From Scolanthus callimorphus (taxonomy: Eukaryota; Cnidaria; Anthozoa; Actiniaria; Edwardsiidae): a stretch of 64,000 nt of DNA. The stretch covers positions 24,192,168 to 24,256,167 of the forward strand of contig CM066923.1 in the NCBI GenBank assembly GCA_033964015.1, read 5' to 3'. A program made the position numbers and the translations under genes. Of the stretch, positions 47,044 to 58,770 are shown one piece after another (the stretch's first letter is position 1; each line of letters opens with the position of its first letter). A model generated the notes under the pieces. The model searched no databases. It saw only the letters and a program-made list of their open reading frames with translations, and was not told the origin of the DNA.

Positions 47044-47292
47044 CGCTTTAGTTTCTATGGGATATAGGGGGCGCAAATGCCGGTTGCTGATTGGCTGAGT
47101 GGCATTGGTCATGTTCTAAACTAGGAAACATCGCGTGTCTCGGAAACACAAAATGCTTCTTGCTGAGCAAAGAAACAAGCTGTGTCCCGACTACAAACTT
47201 TGTCGCGCGCATGTTTCTCAGGTGGCCTACAGCTAAAATCGTTACGTCGAGACCCGCGTTTTCAAAATATCCATTCGTTTTTGGCTTTTGAG

Positions 47293-47298
47293 TTTAAT
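47293..47298 (-). terminator. Candidate poly(A) signal (ATTAAA) of the MACPF gene
   Basis: TTTAAT on the plus strand reads ATTAAA on the minus strand, about 150 bases after the stop at 47451. Confidence 0.35.
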
Positions 47299-47450
47299 TG
47301 GCTCAGATAGTTTGATAGGCGGAACAGCAAAGCATCTTGATGTTTTTGAAAACGTGGTCGCCATGCAACGGCTTTAGCTGTAACTGGGAAACGTGTCCGG
47401 GTACAATGTTGCGCGCCAAATGTGCCCTAGTTTAGCCAGGGCTTAATACA

Positions 47451-50400
47451 TCACAATTCCTGTCTGCTTTTCCTGCCACCAATTTTCTTCATGATCAAGT
47501 AATGAGCGCTCATCATGGAATGCTTGTCATCGCCCGACCACACCACTCGCCGCACCTTGTTCTCGTTTATACATGCGCACGAGCTGCCCCATGTGTACCA
47601 GTCGCACCCGTTCCAGCCCCACGCATCCCAGTTGATGTACGCCTCTGGCTTGATGTCACCGGTATTCATCGTCGTGTCCCGATGCCTGAACAAAAAAAAT
47701 GCTCATTTTTTGCTCTCAGACTCTAGCCAATCAGATTGACTATTGTTGGTCGCCAAGTGTCCCAAACGTACAGATTTTAAAAAAATATTACAATTGAACG
47801 TACTAAAAACTTTTTCATCTTCTCAGAAAATCTAGCCCTATGTCAAATGTAAACTGCGGGTTTACTGCAATTTTCATAATTCTGCGAACTCACGCCAACT
47901 AACAAACCGCGGTTTGGCTTCCGTCAATCAAACGAGTGAACAGCTCTGGCCTGGGTGCATGATTTCACGCAGGTTTTCAGAGGTTTTTGAACTTATAAGG
48001 TCTAGCTTGGCTTTAAAACCAAATTTTCCACCATAAATGCAAACACAACTTAGAAAAAATCTAAAAAAGATTTGATGGACGGAAGCCGAAACGTAGTTTG
48101 GTGTTGGGAAATGTAGAGCGGGATATTTCACAGATTTATAAAAATCGCAGTAACTTGTGCGATGATCGAATATTATAGTTGTTGCTTTCCAAAAACTCTC
48201 CAATCTAGCAGGACCTATGAACGTTTCGTTTCGATCTCTAAAGTCAGACTGGTTTAAGTCAAATCGGAGAAAAGATATACAATATCCGTCGTACAGGAGA
48301 CAATTTTGAATCGCCTTTTGAGTCGATCGTCAAATATGGTGGACCTCGACCCCTCGTTCAGGGATGTCACACGGTTTATTGCATGCGATCAACGAAGAAA
48401 TGTATGAGAAAATTGCTCGCTCCTTCACGGGACAATTTTTCCCTTATAAAATCAAAACAATATATTCGATGTCGTATCACGAACTCCTTTCGCGCGAATT
48501 TGTCATTGTGACAGCGAAGGTATTGTTCAAAACAATGCCTCCGACCACGTCACTAGGCCTTTACCGACCTCGTAGGCACAGGGTACCCAATAGGTGGAAA
48601 TTCGCGATATTTGAACGCGAGTATACGGCGTTGCTTTTATCGGATTCGCTCATATGATATATCATATTGAAGCTCAAGACGTGTAGAATCCATAAAACGT
48701 GTGTCAAATTAGGGGTACACTTTAAATGGCTTTAAGGCCTAGTTTATACGTCGTATTTCGGACAAATTTAAAACGAGCCTAAAAAGGTCGAAAATTAAAT
48801 TCGTCCAAGACGTTGTATACGTCGACCCCGGACGTATACAACGTCTGAGGTATTTCTTCGTTTTATTTTATTCGTCGTATAAAACGAACCTTATTTTATA
48901 CGTTGCACAGACGAATTTAAATTTAATTGATCAATTAAATTCGTCTAATTAAATGCGACGTATACACTAGGCCTAAAAGTCACTTACCTCACGCATCCTG
49001 GACCTTGACATGCGCACCACACCCCCACACGGTAGACACAGTCGTCCCAATACTTGTGGCAACCAGTCGGAGCTAGAGTACACTCAAAGGCCGGCATCTG
49101 AGGAGTTGAGTAGCTAGCGTAATCAAACTTCTGGAGGTGTTGGCCATTCTTTTCTTCGAATTCACACCCATAGTTCAGGTAGCCAAGGTAATAGTTCTCC
49201 AAATTAATCGCACGCAGGAAGTTGTCCGTATTCACCCCAAGGAATCGCGCCTGGAGGATCTCCCAGAGTGGTTTATAAGTGTACTGGATCACAGAGGCGG
49301 AGGTGTTGGCTTCGTTCATAAACTTGGACACTAGTTCGTTGCTGCGCTCGGCCAGGAGGGCGTTTCGCGTCTCTGCCGTACCACCGGTGATGACGAGGTT
49401 GTCCGACATCTCAAAATTTTCGCTTTTCTCGATTTCTTGTTGGGTCACACCTGTACAGCTCTCTGTGTCAACTTTTCCAATTCCAAGTGAAACACAGCTC
49501 TTTACCTGAAAATATGGTTGTAGATAGTTACCACAAATTGCATCTAACCGTTCCTATGCACTTGAAAAACATGTTTCCAGATACAATCGTTAATTGCATA
49601 TTATTTTCATGTGGTTTTATATTGCAATCTGACCCTCAGATAAAATAACTCCTAATATCTAAATGCATCTCATGCCAGCATGTGACCAGAAAAGTAACTA
49701 TGGCAACGCAGAGCAGCAACCTTAAATGTACCCTTCCTTTTACTTTGAAAATTGATTATTTCTTAAAATTGTTTTTAAGCATTTGGTCATAAACAGGGTA
49801 TACATTTTCCGGGGATTTTCAAGTCTGCGATGGTCATGCCACAGAAGGGTATCAATTTTTTAAAATTTCGAGTTTCGTGTCATGGCAAGGGCATTCCGAT
49901 TTTTCGTGCTTTTGTCATAAAAGGGTGCAAATATTAGCCGGTTTTCTGTTATTAACAATGTCAAATTTTCATTTTTAGAGCTCAAGCGGAACACCCCTAC
50001 CCAATGCTATACTAACCGTGAAATCTCTCTCACTGTACGCTTTGTGACTGTTGGCAAAAGCCATCTGATTGATGGAGGACCCCATGGTAGCTTGTGTCAT
50101 CACGTGAGAGCCGTGCTTTTCCAGGAAAATATCGTACACTGTCCAGGAATTCTTAATCCATGGATCGGATATCGTAACTGGTAGGGTGTCAAGGTCTTTC
50201 ATGACTTCGTCAGTCAATTCCTGGTTGTAGTAGCAATCCTGGTCTACCTGGATTTTGGAGGAAGCTCCCATGATCGACAACGTGCTACCTGCTACAGTGC
50301 GGGAGTCCCCCGAGATGGTTCTAGACGTGGTGTCCAGGGTGAACCCGAGACTGAAATCTCTCCCTAGAGAGGCACTGAGGCCTGAAGTGGTGGTTGTAGT

Positions 50401-51106
50401 TGTGTATAAGGTCTTTGTGTCTTTGTAGAAGGAGAATCCCTTGGTAGTGGTAAAGGCGGGTACCTCTATGAAGCAGCTCTCTGGTAAGGTTTTGTAGAGG
50501 GTCAGTCCACTCTGCTGAAGGTCGCCCTGAAGGTTGTGCATGCTGACCCGAACTGATCTACCCAGAGCGATAGGCCGATCTGTAAATTAAATAAAAGTTA
50601 ATCGGATTTATAAAAACAATCCCGTTACTCGAGAGATAAGATACAAAAAAAAAAAAGAAAAGATAAGAAAGGATAAGAAAAGATAAGGTAAGAAAAGATG
50701 AGATGAGATGAGACGAGACTGCCAATCAACACCTGCAACTAGTCAATCTATTTCTAAAGCTACTGCCATTCAGATGGGTCATGCAACAGTGAATGTCTGC
50801 AGAAACCCATCCATGGGAAAACCTTAATTTACCAAGGCACACGCATGGGAAGTGTTCGGAATGAACATGGATAGCCATGGAAAATCCGAACACTTCCCAT
50901 TCTTCTACCGTGGGAAATTAAGCTTTTCCCATGGATGGGTTCTGCAGAAATTCCCTGTGGCATGGGCCGGGCCGTATTCTCTGGGATCATGTTAGTCTTG
51001 CTGGACTAAACGCTACTGAAACTAAAAACGCTTCTCACTTACCTGCTGCATGAACAAGCATTCCATGCATGATGACGACAAGAAGAGCACATCGTGCAAC
51101 AGCCAT
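47451..51106 (-). CDS. Secreted MACPF (perforin-like) protein, 4 coding exons
   Basis: Exons 51106-51043, 50579-50017, 49505-48988 and 47685-47451 join in consistent phase (1, 0, 2) with donors GTAAGT, GTTAGT, GTAAGT and pyrimidine-AG acceptors, giving about 459 residues. Exon 1 encodes a hydrophobic signal peptide. Exons 2-3 carry the MACPF domain: the signature around HGSH (about 177-180) followed by TQATMGSS, a VITGG segment (about 247-251) and the closing YTYKPLWEIL segment (about 284-293). MACPF proteins oligomerise into membrane pores and serve immunity, development or venom; which applies here is not visible. The C-terminal ~110 residues are rich in Cys and Trp (WCAC, WDAWGWNGC, WYTWG) and do not look like the EGF-type tail of known anemone MACPF toxins. 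No frame break is present. Confidence 0.88.
47868..48113. repeat. Dispersed repeat, copy b (partner 6525-6755), intron 3
   Basis: Second copy of the repeat at 6525-6755, in intron 3 of the MACPF gene. Confidence 0.75.
48731..48979. mobile_element. Foldback with GGCCTAGTNTATACGTCG ends, beside a splice donor
   Basis: GGCCTAGTTTATACGTCG pairs with CGACGTATACACTAGGCC. Inner repeats ACGAATTTAA / TTAAATTCGT occur several times. It ends less than 10 bp from the exon 3 donor of the MACPF gene (48987). Confidence 0.85.
50636..50715. repeat. GATAAGAAAA / GATGA simple repeat
   Basis: Degenerate purine repeat in intron 1 of the MACPF gene. Confidence 0.85.
50784..50962. mobile_element. MITE family M1, copy 3 (MACPF intron 1)
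   Basis: AGAAACCCATCCATGGGAAA / TTTTCCCATGGATGGGTTCT arms as in 22304-22478. The outer ends are slightly diverged (AACAGTGAAT versus ATTCCCTGTGG). Confidence 0.85.
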
Positions 51107-51120
51107 TTTGGTCGGTCAGT
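51043..51120 (-). CDS. MACPF gene exon 1 with 5'UTR acceptor
   Basis: The exon appears to start at 51120 after TTTTTGTTTTTCCAG, with 14 untranslated bases before ATG. A donor CGTAAGTC at about 51252-51258 (minus strand) would end an upstream non-coding exon, giving a 5'UTR intron of about 130 bp. Confidence 0.65.
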
Positions 51121-51364
51121 CTGGAAAAACAAAAACAAAATAATTAGTTTGACAAAATGTTCTAATCAGGTACGCAAGTGATTAATTCTTGAAACGAAAA
51201 TAATGTAGTGAAAATACCACAAAAATAAAGAGAGCGATGGCTTCTAGTATGACTTACGAAACAGTCGTGGCTATGTACCCGGAGACCAAAATTAACATGT
51301 TATTTTCACATGTGAAGATATGAAGTTTTCGCGCAGGATATCGCCCGGTATTTCATTGTTGGTG

Positions 51365-51372
51365 TTTATATA
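51365..51372 (-). promoter_or_regulatory. Candidate TATA box of the MACPF gene
   Basis: TATATAAA on the minus strand, about 110 bases upstream of the non-coding exon's donor. This predicts a transcription start near 51335-51340. Confidence 0.45.
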
Positions 51373-51600
51373 ATAAACATTTTATTTTATGAAAGCTTTC
51401 TTGTTAGCTTCGTTCATGCATCCACTGAGACAGGAAAATTTAGGAAATTCATTTATTGACGAATGAAAACGGCAAACATTATACACTTTATATTATTTCA
51501 CGATCGTTCCCCTTACTGTAACCCCTTATCTCCCCTTATGACATGGTTTCCAAATAGTTCCTCTACTCTCCCTTCCCCTACTGCAAACCCCCATCTGGAT

Positions 51601-51798
51601 AATAGACCTCTTTACTTTGGCCGTAATGTTGTCCTTTCAGATCACGTGGCATTCCCATGAGTAATCTTTCTTTGTTTTTCTGCTACGCACCGAAGGATAT
51701 ATGAATATGGAAGCAACCCAAACAAAGAAAGAATATTCAAATGAATGCCACGTGATCTGAAATGGGACAACATTACGCCCAAGGAAAAGAGGTCTATT
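51601..51798. mobile_element. MITE, AATAGACCTCTTT ends
   Basis: AATAGACCTCTTTACTTTGG pairs with CCAAGGAAAAGAGGTCTATT, then GTAATGTTGTCC / GGACAACATTAC-type and GATCACGTGGCATTC / GAATGCCACGTGATC inner arms. Confidence 0.9.
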
Positions 51799-52025
51799 CT
51801 CTTGCCATTTTTTGGCTTAACCTCCGTGTACCATTCCATTCCCAGAGGACACCTTTGTATTCAGCTCTCCTTTCATCATGATTCGTTCTACTAAACAAAG
51901 GAAGCTTTTGTGACGTTAGCTCGTGAGGTATTCCAGGTTCATACACGGAGTAGGAACAGCCCATTTTTGGCTGCGCGGCTTGTCGGTTAATGACGTCACT
52001 GGTTATTTGCCGCGGGTTTGGGTCA

Positions 52026-52483
52026 GATAAATTATGCTCGAAATTTCGAGTATTGTGCTTTTGAGCATTGCTCCCAAAAACCTAGCATTATGCTCAAAAT
52101 TATGCTCGAAAAAAAAAACAATTTCTGCTTGACGTATTATTGTTTTTCGACGCGCAATTTTCCATGCCTTTTTATTTAAAAAACCCTGGCAACCAGGGTA
52201 TCAGGCCTCCAATGTTAGCAGCCAAGCCTTTGAAATATAAAATCCTTTCTCGGTAGGATCAAAACAGACTACACTCACTAATTTTTCATGAAATGTTGGT
52301 TTTATTTGAAAACAGAGAACAGAAAAGGATAAATCAGACAACCACAGGAAGACCGCGCGATCAGAGGAAGTCTTCGGTGCTATTTTTAAACATATTTTAA
52401 CAAAAATATGGTCATTATGCTGGCATAATGCTCAATGCTCCAACTATAGTATTATGCTCAAAATTATGCCAGCATAATTTATC
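52026..52483. mobile_element. Foldback, GATAAATTATGCT ends
   Basis: GATAAATTATGCTCG at the left and GCCAGCATAATTTATC at the right, with ATTATGCTCAAAATTATGC motifs repeated in both halves. Confidence 0.7.
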
Positions 52484-53730
52484 GGAGCCTAACGTGGGGC
52501 ATTTCAAAACATCGTTGCGTAACAGGTAGAGCTGACACAAGACGCCAGGGGGAGGATGAGGCTAATATGACCCAGAGTCAAAAATAATATCGCGAGCAAT
52601 TCAAAGTAGGAGATACTTTGAAAGACATGTCAGGTGTGTTTGCATAGCCTGTGCGTTGGCACTAGCTTAGAGCAGCTGACATCAAAAGGGTCATGGATCG
52701 CTGTAATTTATGCCAACCCACAAATGAAGCTCGCCAAAATCTATCCCAACAGAAAAATAATCAAATGTAAGAACCTCCCGAGTTGCTGTTACTCTAACTC
52801 TCACTCTAAGTTATTGCCCCGATTTGGGGGCACTGCACGAGTTCCGGATGAAACCCGTTTCACACACACAGAGGCGATCAACCTTAGATATCTCCCAACA
52901 AGGCATTGTCAAGAAAAGAAGTCAGGAGAATTTCATGAATCATCCGCAAAGTGATGGGGAAGATATAAAGCACCTTCAAGATAGGGAAGTCAATATGTAT
53001 TGTTTTGAGAAAGGAGAAGTGCTATTTAGGTCTTGGAAGCGAAAGCACCCACCTTTGACTCCGGGCTCAAATTTACAAAGGCAAACCGCTAGACAGGGGT
53101 CGATCGCACTAAAAATCTTTCCACATATTTTCCTAGCAATGATTTGTGTTTACATGGTCAAGGGGTTTAATTTTTATTTGATTGACAACGAAAAAAGACA
53201 GGACAAGGGATGCCCTCTCCTTCTGTAGTCAAACTTCTTTTATGCAATTCCTATTTTACCTAAATGATCAAGTTAATAAAAACCGATTTTCTCAATGTTA
53301 TTTCCAGAAGCTACAATCACTATTGTGAGGCTTTATTACGAAATCCAGCCTTCTAAGGAAAATATTTAATTTTGCTTGTTTTTAGCCTAATTTTTTTTTT
53401 GGAAATACATCTATCTGAAATATCTTGTACATGTAAGTCATGTCCGTACCTACGCAATATATTTCAGGTTGAAGTTAAATGAATTTGTTATTACGATTCT
53501 GGAAATAGAGAAAAATGTAAAACATGACTATGAGTTTACCTTTGCATATCTGCGCCCTAGTCACCGTTGGGTGCAGCACTGTCTGAATTTCGAATGAGTC
53601 CTTTGCTACATTCGATGGCGATGGCTTTTGGAGAGTAGTGCTAGCCATATTTATGCAATAAAGGCCTGAGTGGTAAATGCAAATACCAGCTTCTCCACTT
53701 GATAAGGAGCATGGTGGCAAATGTTATCAA

Positions 53731-53780
53731 TTATACTGCTTGCAGCCCCTTCTTTGGAGAACGTCCATAAATCGAGAGGT
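53731..53780. repeat. ACTGCTTGCAG repeat, copy b (partner 17498-17546)
   Basis: Shares ACTGCTTGCAG and CGTCCAT with the copy at 17.5 kb. Confidence 0.55.
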
Positions 53781-54033
53781 AGACTCTCGCGCGAGCTGGA
53801 TATACGAGCGCGCAAACAAACTGCATTATTATACAGCTCGTGTTTATTCGATCAAAAACGCGCGCTCTGATTGTTTCTATGATGATCACATGGTAAGGTA
53901 CAAACTCAATGTAGCCCGCACGGGCTACAATTAAAAAAATATTGCCCGCGAGGGCTACATCGCTAGAGCGGGAAAATAAAAATAAAAACATGGACTATTT
54001 TAACCTTGTATTTTCTTTTTGCTATATAATAAA

Positions 54034-54118
54034 ACACTTAATGACTGCACTCTCGGGAAACAGAGAGTTTTGTTTCCCTCGAATCTCGCTGTTTCCCTCG
54101 AGAGCAGTCATTAAGTGT
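54034..54118. mobile_element. Short foldback, ACACTTAATGACTGC ends
   Basis: ACACTTAATGACTGC pairs with GCAGTCATTAAGTGT, and CGGGAAACAG pairs with CTGTTTCCCTCG. Confidence 0.8.
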
Positions 54119-55587
54119 ATAATGTAAGGACTATGACTTTCTCTCTATTTGCGCGCATTCGCCAAAGATAATATCCAAAGGAGAGACTGCAAGCTAGCAG
54201 TCTACAGAGTCCAGTTGTCAATGAGCAATATAAACATTTCCGTGGGGTACTTCCATTTATAATATAAACCTGAAAACTTTCAAGGTTCATTGCGGCATTT
54301 GAGCGTCGAGAGGGCGTTTGCAAGCTCTTTGCGCGCTGTGTGTAATCACACACACCTATTTCAGAAAAGGTTACACCTTTACAACAGTACAACTGATAGT
54401 TATAGCCTGAGGTGCGTTATGGGGGGAATTTTAAGTATACCAAAGCAGAATCATATATGGACACTGTTTTTTAGGATAAATTATAGCCGTACTTAATCAC
54501 CCACCCTGCTAATACTGATACAATACACTGTTCGCAAGAAATATTGAAAGTCAGAAATGTATTGGGTTAACACTGTAATTTCGTTCTTCTTTGTTTTTCG
54601 GCCTACGGAGAGCTGAGACGGTCTGCAACCGATTCTGAAATACTGTTGCTACATACGGAGTATCATCATATTTTCAGGGCGACAAGCAGCCTAAGAACCA
54701 AACTTTTATGTGCATATAACTGGAACAGAAGAGAAGATATAGGAAAACATGTTACTTTTACTTGCCTGGTGAAATTCTCAGACGAGCTATAAGACGGACC
54801 CTAGCAGTGACTCTGCTTCACTTCAGAAGAAGTAGCTAAAATGGAATGCGACCTTCAATATATACCCCATGAACCCCTCAAATATGCTGTACAGTGATTG
54901 GCTTACAGCAGATTATGTAAGAATTCCTACAGCGACCCAGCATCTACCTACTGTCAGGTACCTATCTTCGCCTAGAATAAGCTCCACTTCAGAAACGATT
55001 ACTAGCCGGGATGCTATTTTGTTCAAAAGGTCATGTTTTTTTAAACTACAAGAATGACGCCTTGATAAATCCCCAGAGAATCAGTCAGTACCCTGGTACC
55101 CTCAAAACACCCGAAGCCTTTAAATTAAAAATTGATAGCGTCTATAGCCAATCTTTGTTTGATGGAACTATAGTAATTTTTACATGATTATCAATTGTCA
55201 TAAGCAATATATCTCTTTTTTAAAACCTACGTATGTAAATTGACCATTTCAAACCACGTGATGGGGTTTACATGAAGAAAAATCCGTTGTCTTTCTGAAC
55301 TTTTTTCGGCATTTTCACGTTGATATATGGAACCATTTGAAAATATGAAAACATGGTTTGAAATGGGCAATTTGCATACAGATGGAAAGAAGTCTATTGA
55401 TAGCAATAGATACTCCAAAATATTTCCCTTCAGGGTATCTTGCGCAAAAAAGCTCGGTTTCAGGCCAACAAGGTAAAGAACCATTGTTCTTCAACATTCA
55501 AAATGGTTGGCACCAACTGACCAGCAGAAAACGCTGCCCCAAAGCCTGATTTCCTTTCTTGGCTCTTTATCATCGATCCTGCATGAA

Positions 55588-56110
55588 GGCGAGCTCGTTG
55601 CGCTCGAATAGCATCAATCACTTGGTGTCAGGGCGTTAAAGTCAAAATGTATACAAACCCCACGTACTGATGCTACTGTCTATCGACACCCGTGATGTGA
55701 AAATATGCTTTAGGGACAGACCTTTAGATCGATACCTCCGGGGCCGGGGAGTGACACGCAAAGCTTCTCACAGGGAATTTCCGCAAAAAACCTATCCATG
55801 GGAAAAGCTGAATTTCCCATGGTAGAAGAGTGGGAAGTGTTCGGATTTCCCATGGCTATCCATATGGTTCCGAACACTTCGAAAGCGTCATGTGCCTTAG
55901 GAAATTCAGATGGGTTTCTGCAGAAATGTGAAGCCGAGCTCGTTGCGTTTGAATACTCTAAGAAAATGTCTTTTTGCTATCACTACCATCAACCACTTGG
56001 TGTAGGGCAACACCGCCACGTTAAAGTCAAAATGTACAAACATCACGTACGGATCCGACTGTCTATCAACACCCGTTATGTGAAAATATGCTTTAGGACA
56101 GATCTTTAGG
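55588..56110. repeat. Direct repeats flanking a MITE
   Basis: 55588-55735 and 55935-56110 share GAGCTCGTTGCG, ATCAACCACTTGGTGT-like, GTTAAAGTCAAAATGTA, CTGTCTATCAACACCCGT-like and GAAAATATGCTTTAGG in order. MITE M1 copy 4 lies between. Confidence 0.8.
55769..55930. mobile_element. MITE family M1, copy 4 (diverged)
   Basis: CACAGGGAATTTCCGC at the left and CTGCAGAAATGTG at the right, with ATCCATGGGAAAAGCTGAAT and GGGAAGTGTTCGGATTTCC as in the other copies. The right arm is shortened. Confidence 0.8.
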
Positions 56111-56437
56111 GCCAGTTTTAGACGTCGAACCAATTCTGGTCGGCGCTCTAAATGTAGATTGCTATTGTCTCGAGTTCATTTGTCAAAAAATACTGCATCT
56201 TCTCACAACAAAATCGATCAAAGGCACGCTGTAGGCCAACTCGTGGCTTTTTTCCCTTGAAAAACTTACGAAACATCTGAAGAATGCCGCTCTTCTGCGC
56301 TTGGTTATTTTGCAGTTTATTCGACAGGGCGGACATGAGCTTACTATAAGTTCATACGTCCTTGGTTCTCCCGCCATTCTTGGTCTATTATGCTAGGGAA
56401 GGCAGTTTTGAATCAATGGAATACTTACTTGGAAATA

Positions 56438-56625
56438 GAGCAGATTTCGTATGACTGTGAAAAGTGCCGCGGTACGGCGCGGTACTGTCGCGGTGGCGGT
56501 ACGGAACCTGGCCTGCTGTAAATGGAATGAAATCGTCAATGAAACCGCGTAGTCGCGGTACGGTCACGGTCGCGGCGCGGAACAACTTTGTCACGGTACT
56601 TTTCACAGTCATACGAAATCTGCTC
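56438..56625. mobile_element. Tc1/mariner-type MITE with GC-rich core
   Basis: Perfect ends GAGCAGATTTCGTATGACTG and CAGTCATACGAAATCTGCTC, extending to GTGAAAAGT / ACTTTTCAC, flanked by TA on both sides. The ends match the family of 26386-26625. The core is full of CGCGGTACGG-like units. Confidence 0.9.
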
Positions 56626-56644
56626 TATCTAGCAACCTTACCTA

Positions 56645-57899
56645 CGAAAGCCGAGAAGTACGAAAGCCGAGAAGGGACATTGGATTTCAGTGTTCTTAAA
56701 TACATTTCGTTGTTCTTAAAATACACTTCAGAGTTCTTATTTCGTTGTTCTTAAATTGACTTCAGAGTTCTTAAATTTCGTTGTTCTTAAATTGACTTCA
56801 GAGTTCTTATTTCGTTGTTCTTTAATTGACTTCAGAGTTCTTAAATTTCGTTGTTCTTAAATTGACTTCAGAGTTCTTAAATTTCGTTGTTCTTAAAATG
56901 AACTTCAGTGTTGTTAATTTCAGTGTTCTTAAAATTAGGGGGGAGGGGGTCCGTTTCGTCTTCACTCCTTAGAAGATTGATACGGCCAGTATTCTGGAGA
57001 ATATTGTGGTCTGGGTATCACAATAAGATCCTTGTTCTAAAATATAACTGTTCTAATGCTCTCTGGATCCGCCACTGTAATATATACCGATTTGGATCAA
57101 TTGTTGATTAACATGTAGCTCTTCTAATTTCGGATTTAGTAATGCCACTTTGTTTAGTAGTAACGCTCATAATAGACTAGATAGAAGAGGAAGAGCTAAA
57201 TGTAATTCAATGACAATTTATCCATATCGGTATATAGCCGCCCGCCAGCTTTCGGCTCGTTCGTTCGATTGTAACATGGCCGTCGTATGATTACAGTGAT
57301 CATTGATATCGGAACCCCATCGGAGCATTGTGGAATTACAGTGGCGGATCCAGAGAGGGTTCCAAGGGTTGAGCATCAGAACAGTTATTTTAGAACAGGA
57401 TCTTATTGTGATACCCAGACCACAATATTCTCCAGAATACTCATGGCGGTATCAGTCTTCGAAGGAGTGAAGAAGAAACGGAACCCCCCTTAGTAAAATC
57501 CTGGATCGGGTCCTGGATCCACCACTTGGAAATCATTTTAAGAACTCGAAAATTTAAGATCTCTGAAGTTTATAAGGACGCGAAAGCTGAGATTTGGCAA
57601 AATAAAAATTATATATGAACATACTATAAGAACATAGCTCAGGCTGTAAGCTTGATGGACTTTGAGAACACCGAAATTTAAGAACTCTGAAGTCAATTTA
57701 AGAACAACGAAATTTAAGAACTCTGAAGTCAATTTAAGAACAACGAAATAAGAACTCTGAAGTCAATTTAAGAACAACGAAATTTAAGAACTCTGAAGTC
57801 AATTTAAGAACAACGAAATAAGAACTCTGAAGTGTATTTTAAGAACAACGAAATGTATTTAAGAACACTGAAATCCAATGTCCCTTCTCGGCTTTCGTA
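56645..57899. mobile_element. Composite palindromic element A with minisatellite arms
   Basis: Starts with ACGAAAGCCGAGAAGGGACA then TTGGATTTCAGTGTTCTTAA and ends with the reverse complement at about 57860-57899. The arms are minisatellites of TTCGTTGTTCTTAAATTGAC then TTCAGAGTTCTTAAA (56690-56935) and their complement (57535-57860). Between them are two inverted copies of a GGATCCGCCACTG-ended segment. Confidence 0.8.
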
Positions 57900-58573
57900 G
57901 AGAAGGGACATTGGATTTCGGTGTTCTTAAAATGAACTTCAGTGTTCTTAAATTGGCTTCAGAGTTCTTAAATTTCGTTGTTCTTAAAATTGACTTCAGA
58001 GTTCTTAAATTTCGTTGTTCTTAAAATGAGGGGGGGGGGGGGGGTCCGTTTCTTCTTCAGTCCTTCGAAGACTGATACGGCCATGAGTATTCTGGAGAAT
58101 ATTGTGGTCTGGGTATGAAAATAAGATCCTGTTCTAAAAAAATGTTCTGATGCTCAAAGCCGGGGTTCCGTGGAACTCATGGGACCCTCTCTGGATCCGC
58201 CACTGTAATTCCGTAATGTTCCGATATCAATGATCACTGTAATCATACATGGCCATGTTACAATCGAACGAACGAGCCGAAGCTGGCGGGCGGCTATATA
58301 CCGATTGGATAAATTGTCATTGAATTACATGTAGCTCTTCCTCTTCTATCTAGTCTATTCAATTGCCATTTCATACGTAAACAAAGTGTCATTACTAAAT
58401 CCGAAATTAGAAGTGCTACATGTAAATCAACAATTTATCGAAATCGGTATATTTTACAGTGGCGGATTCAGCGAGGGTTCCACGGAACCTTCTTGAGCAT
58501 AGGAACAGTTTTTTAGAACAAGGATCTTATTGTGATACCCATATTCTCCAGAATACTCATGGTCGTATCTGTT

Positions 58574-58770
58574 GAGGCCACATTTGTAATAACCTGCCAC
58601 ATTTGTAATAACTGCCACATTTGTAATAACATTGTGCCACATTTGTAATAACTGCCACATTTGTAATAACATTGTGCCACATTTGTAATATCTGCCACAT
58701 TTGTAATAACATTGTGCCACATTTGTAATAACTGCCACATTTGTAACCCAATTCTGTCACATTTGTAATA
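58574..58770. repeat. CACATTTGTAATAA minisatellite (inverse at 60580-60730)
   Basis: Units GCCACATTTGTAATAAC, with or without ATTGT, about nine copies. The inverted array at 60580-60730 reads GTTATTACAAATGTGGC. Frames of Tyr-Tyr-Lys-Cys-Gly type on both strands are the repeat, not protein. Confidence 0.95.

Larger units (their letters stand above)
51799..55587. other. Repeat-bearing intergenic region
   Basis: Two overlapping plus-strand frames (52634-52954, 52824-53228) are open but have no recognised domain, no splice support and ordinary composition for chance ORFs. Identified content is the foldbacks at 52026-52483 and 54034-54118 and the ACTGCTTGCAG repeat at 53731-53780. Confidence 0.4.

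Noticed and set aside
52634..53228. Two overlapping plus-strand ORFs of 106 and 134 codons
   Set aside because: No domain, no splice support and different frames of the same DNA; chance is likely.
58454..58760. Overlapping ORFs rich in Tyr-Tyr-Lys-Cys-Gly and Leu-Gln-Met-Trp
   Set aside because: Translations of the CACATTTGTAATAA minisatellite; the same appear at its inverse (60584-60847).
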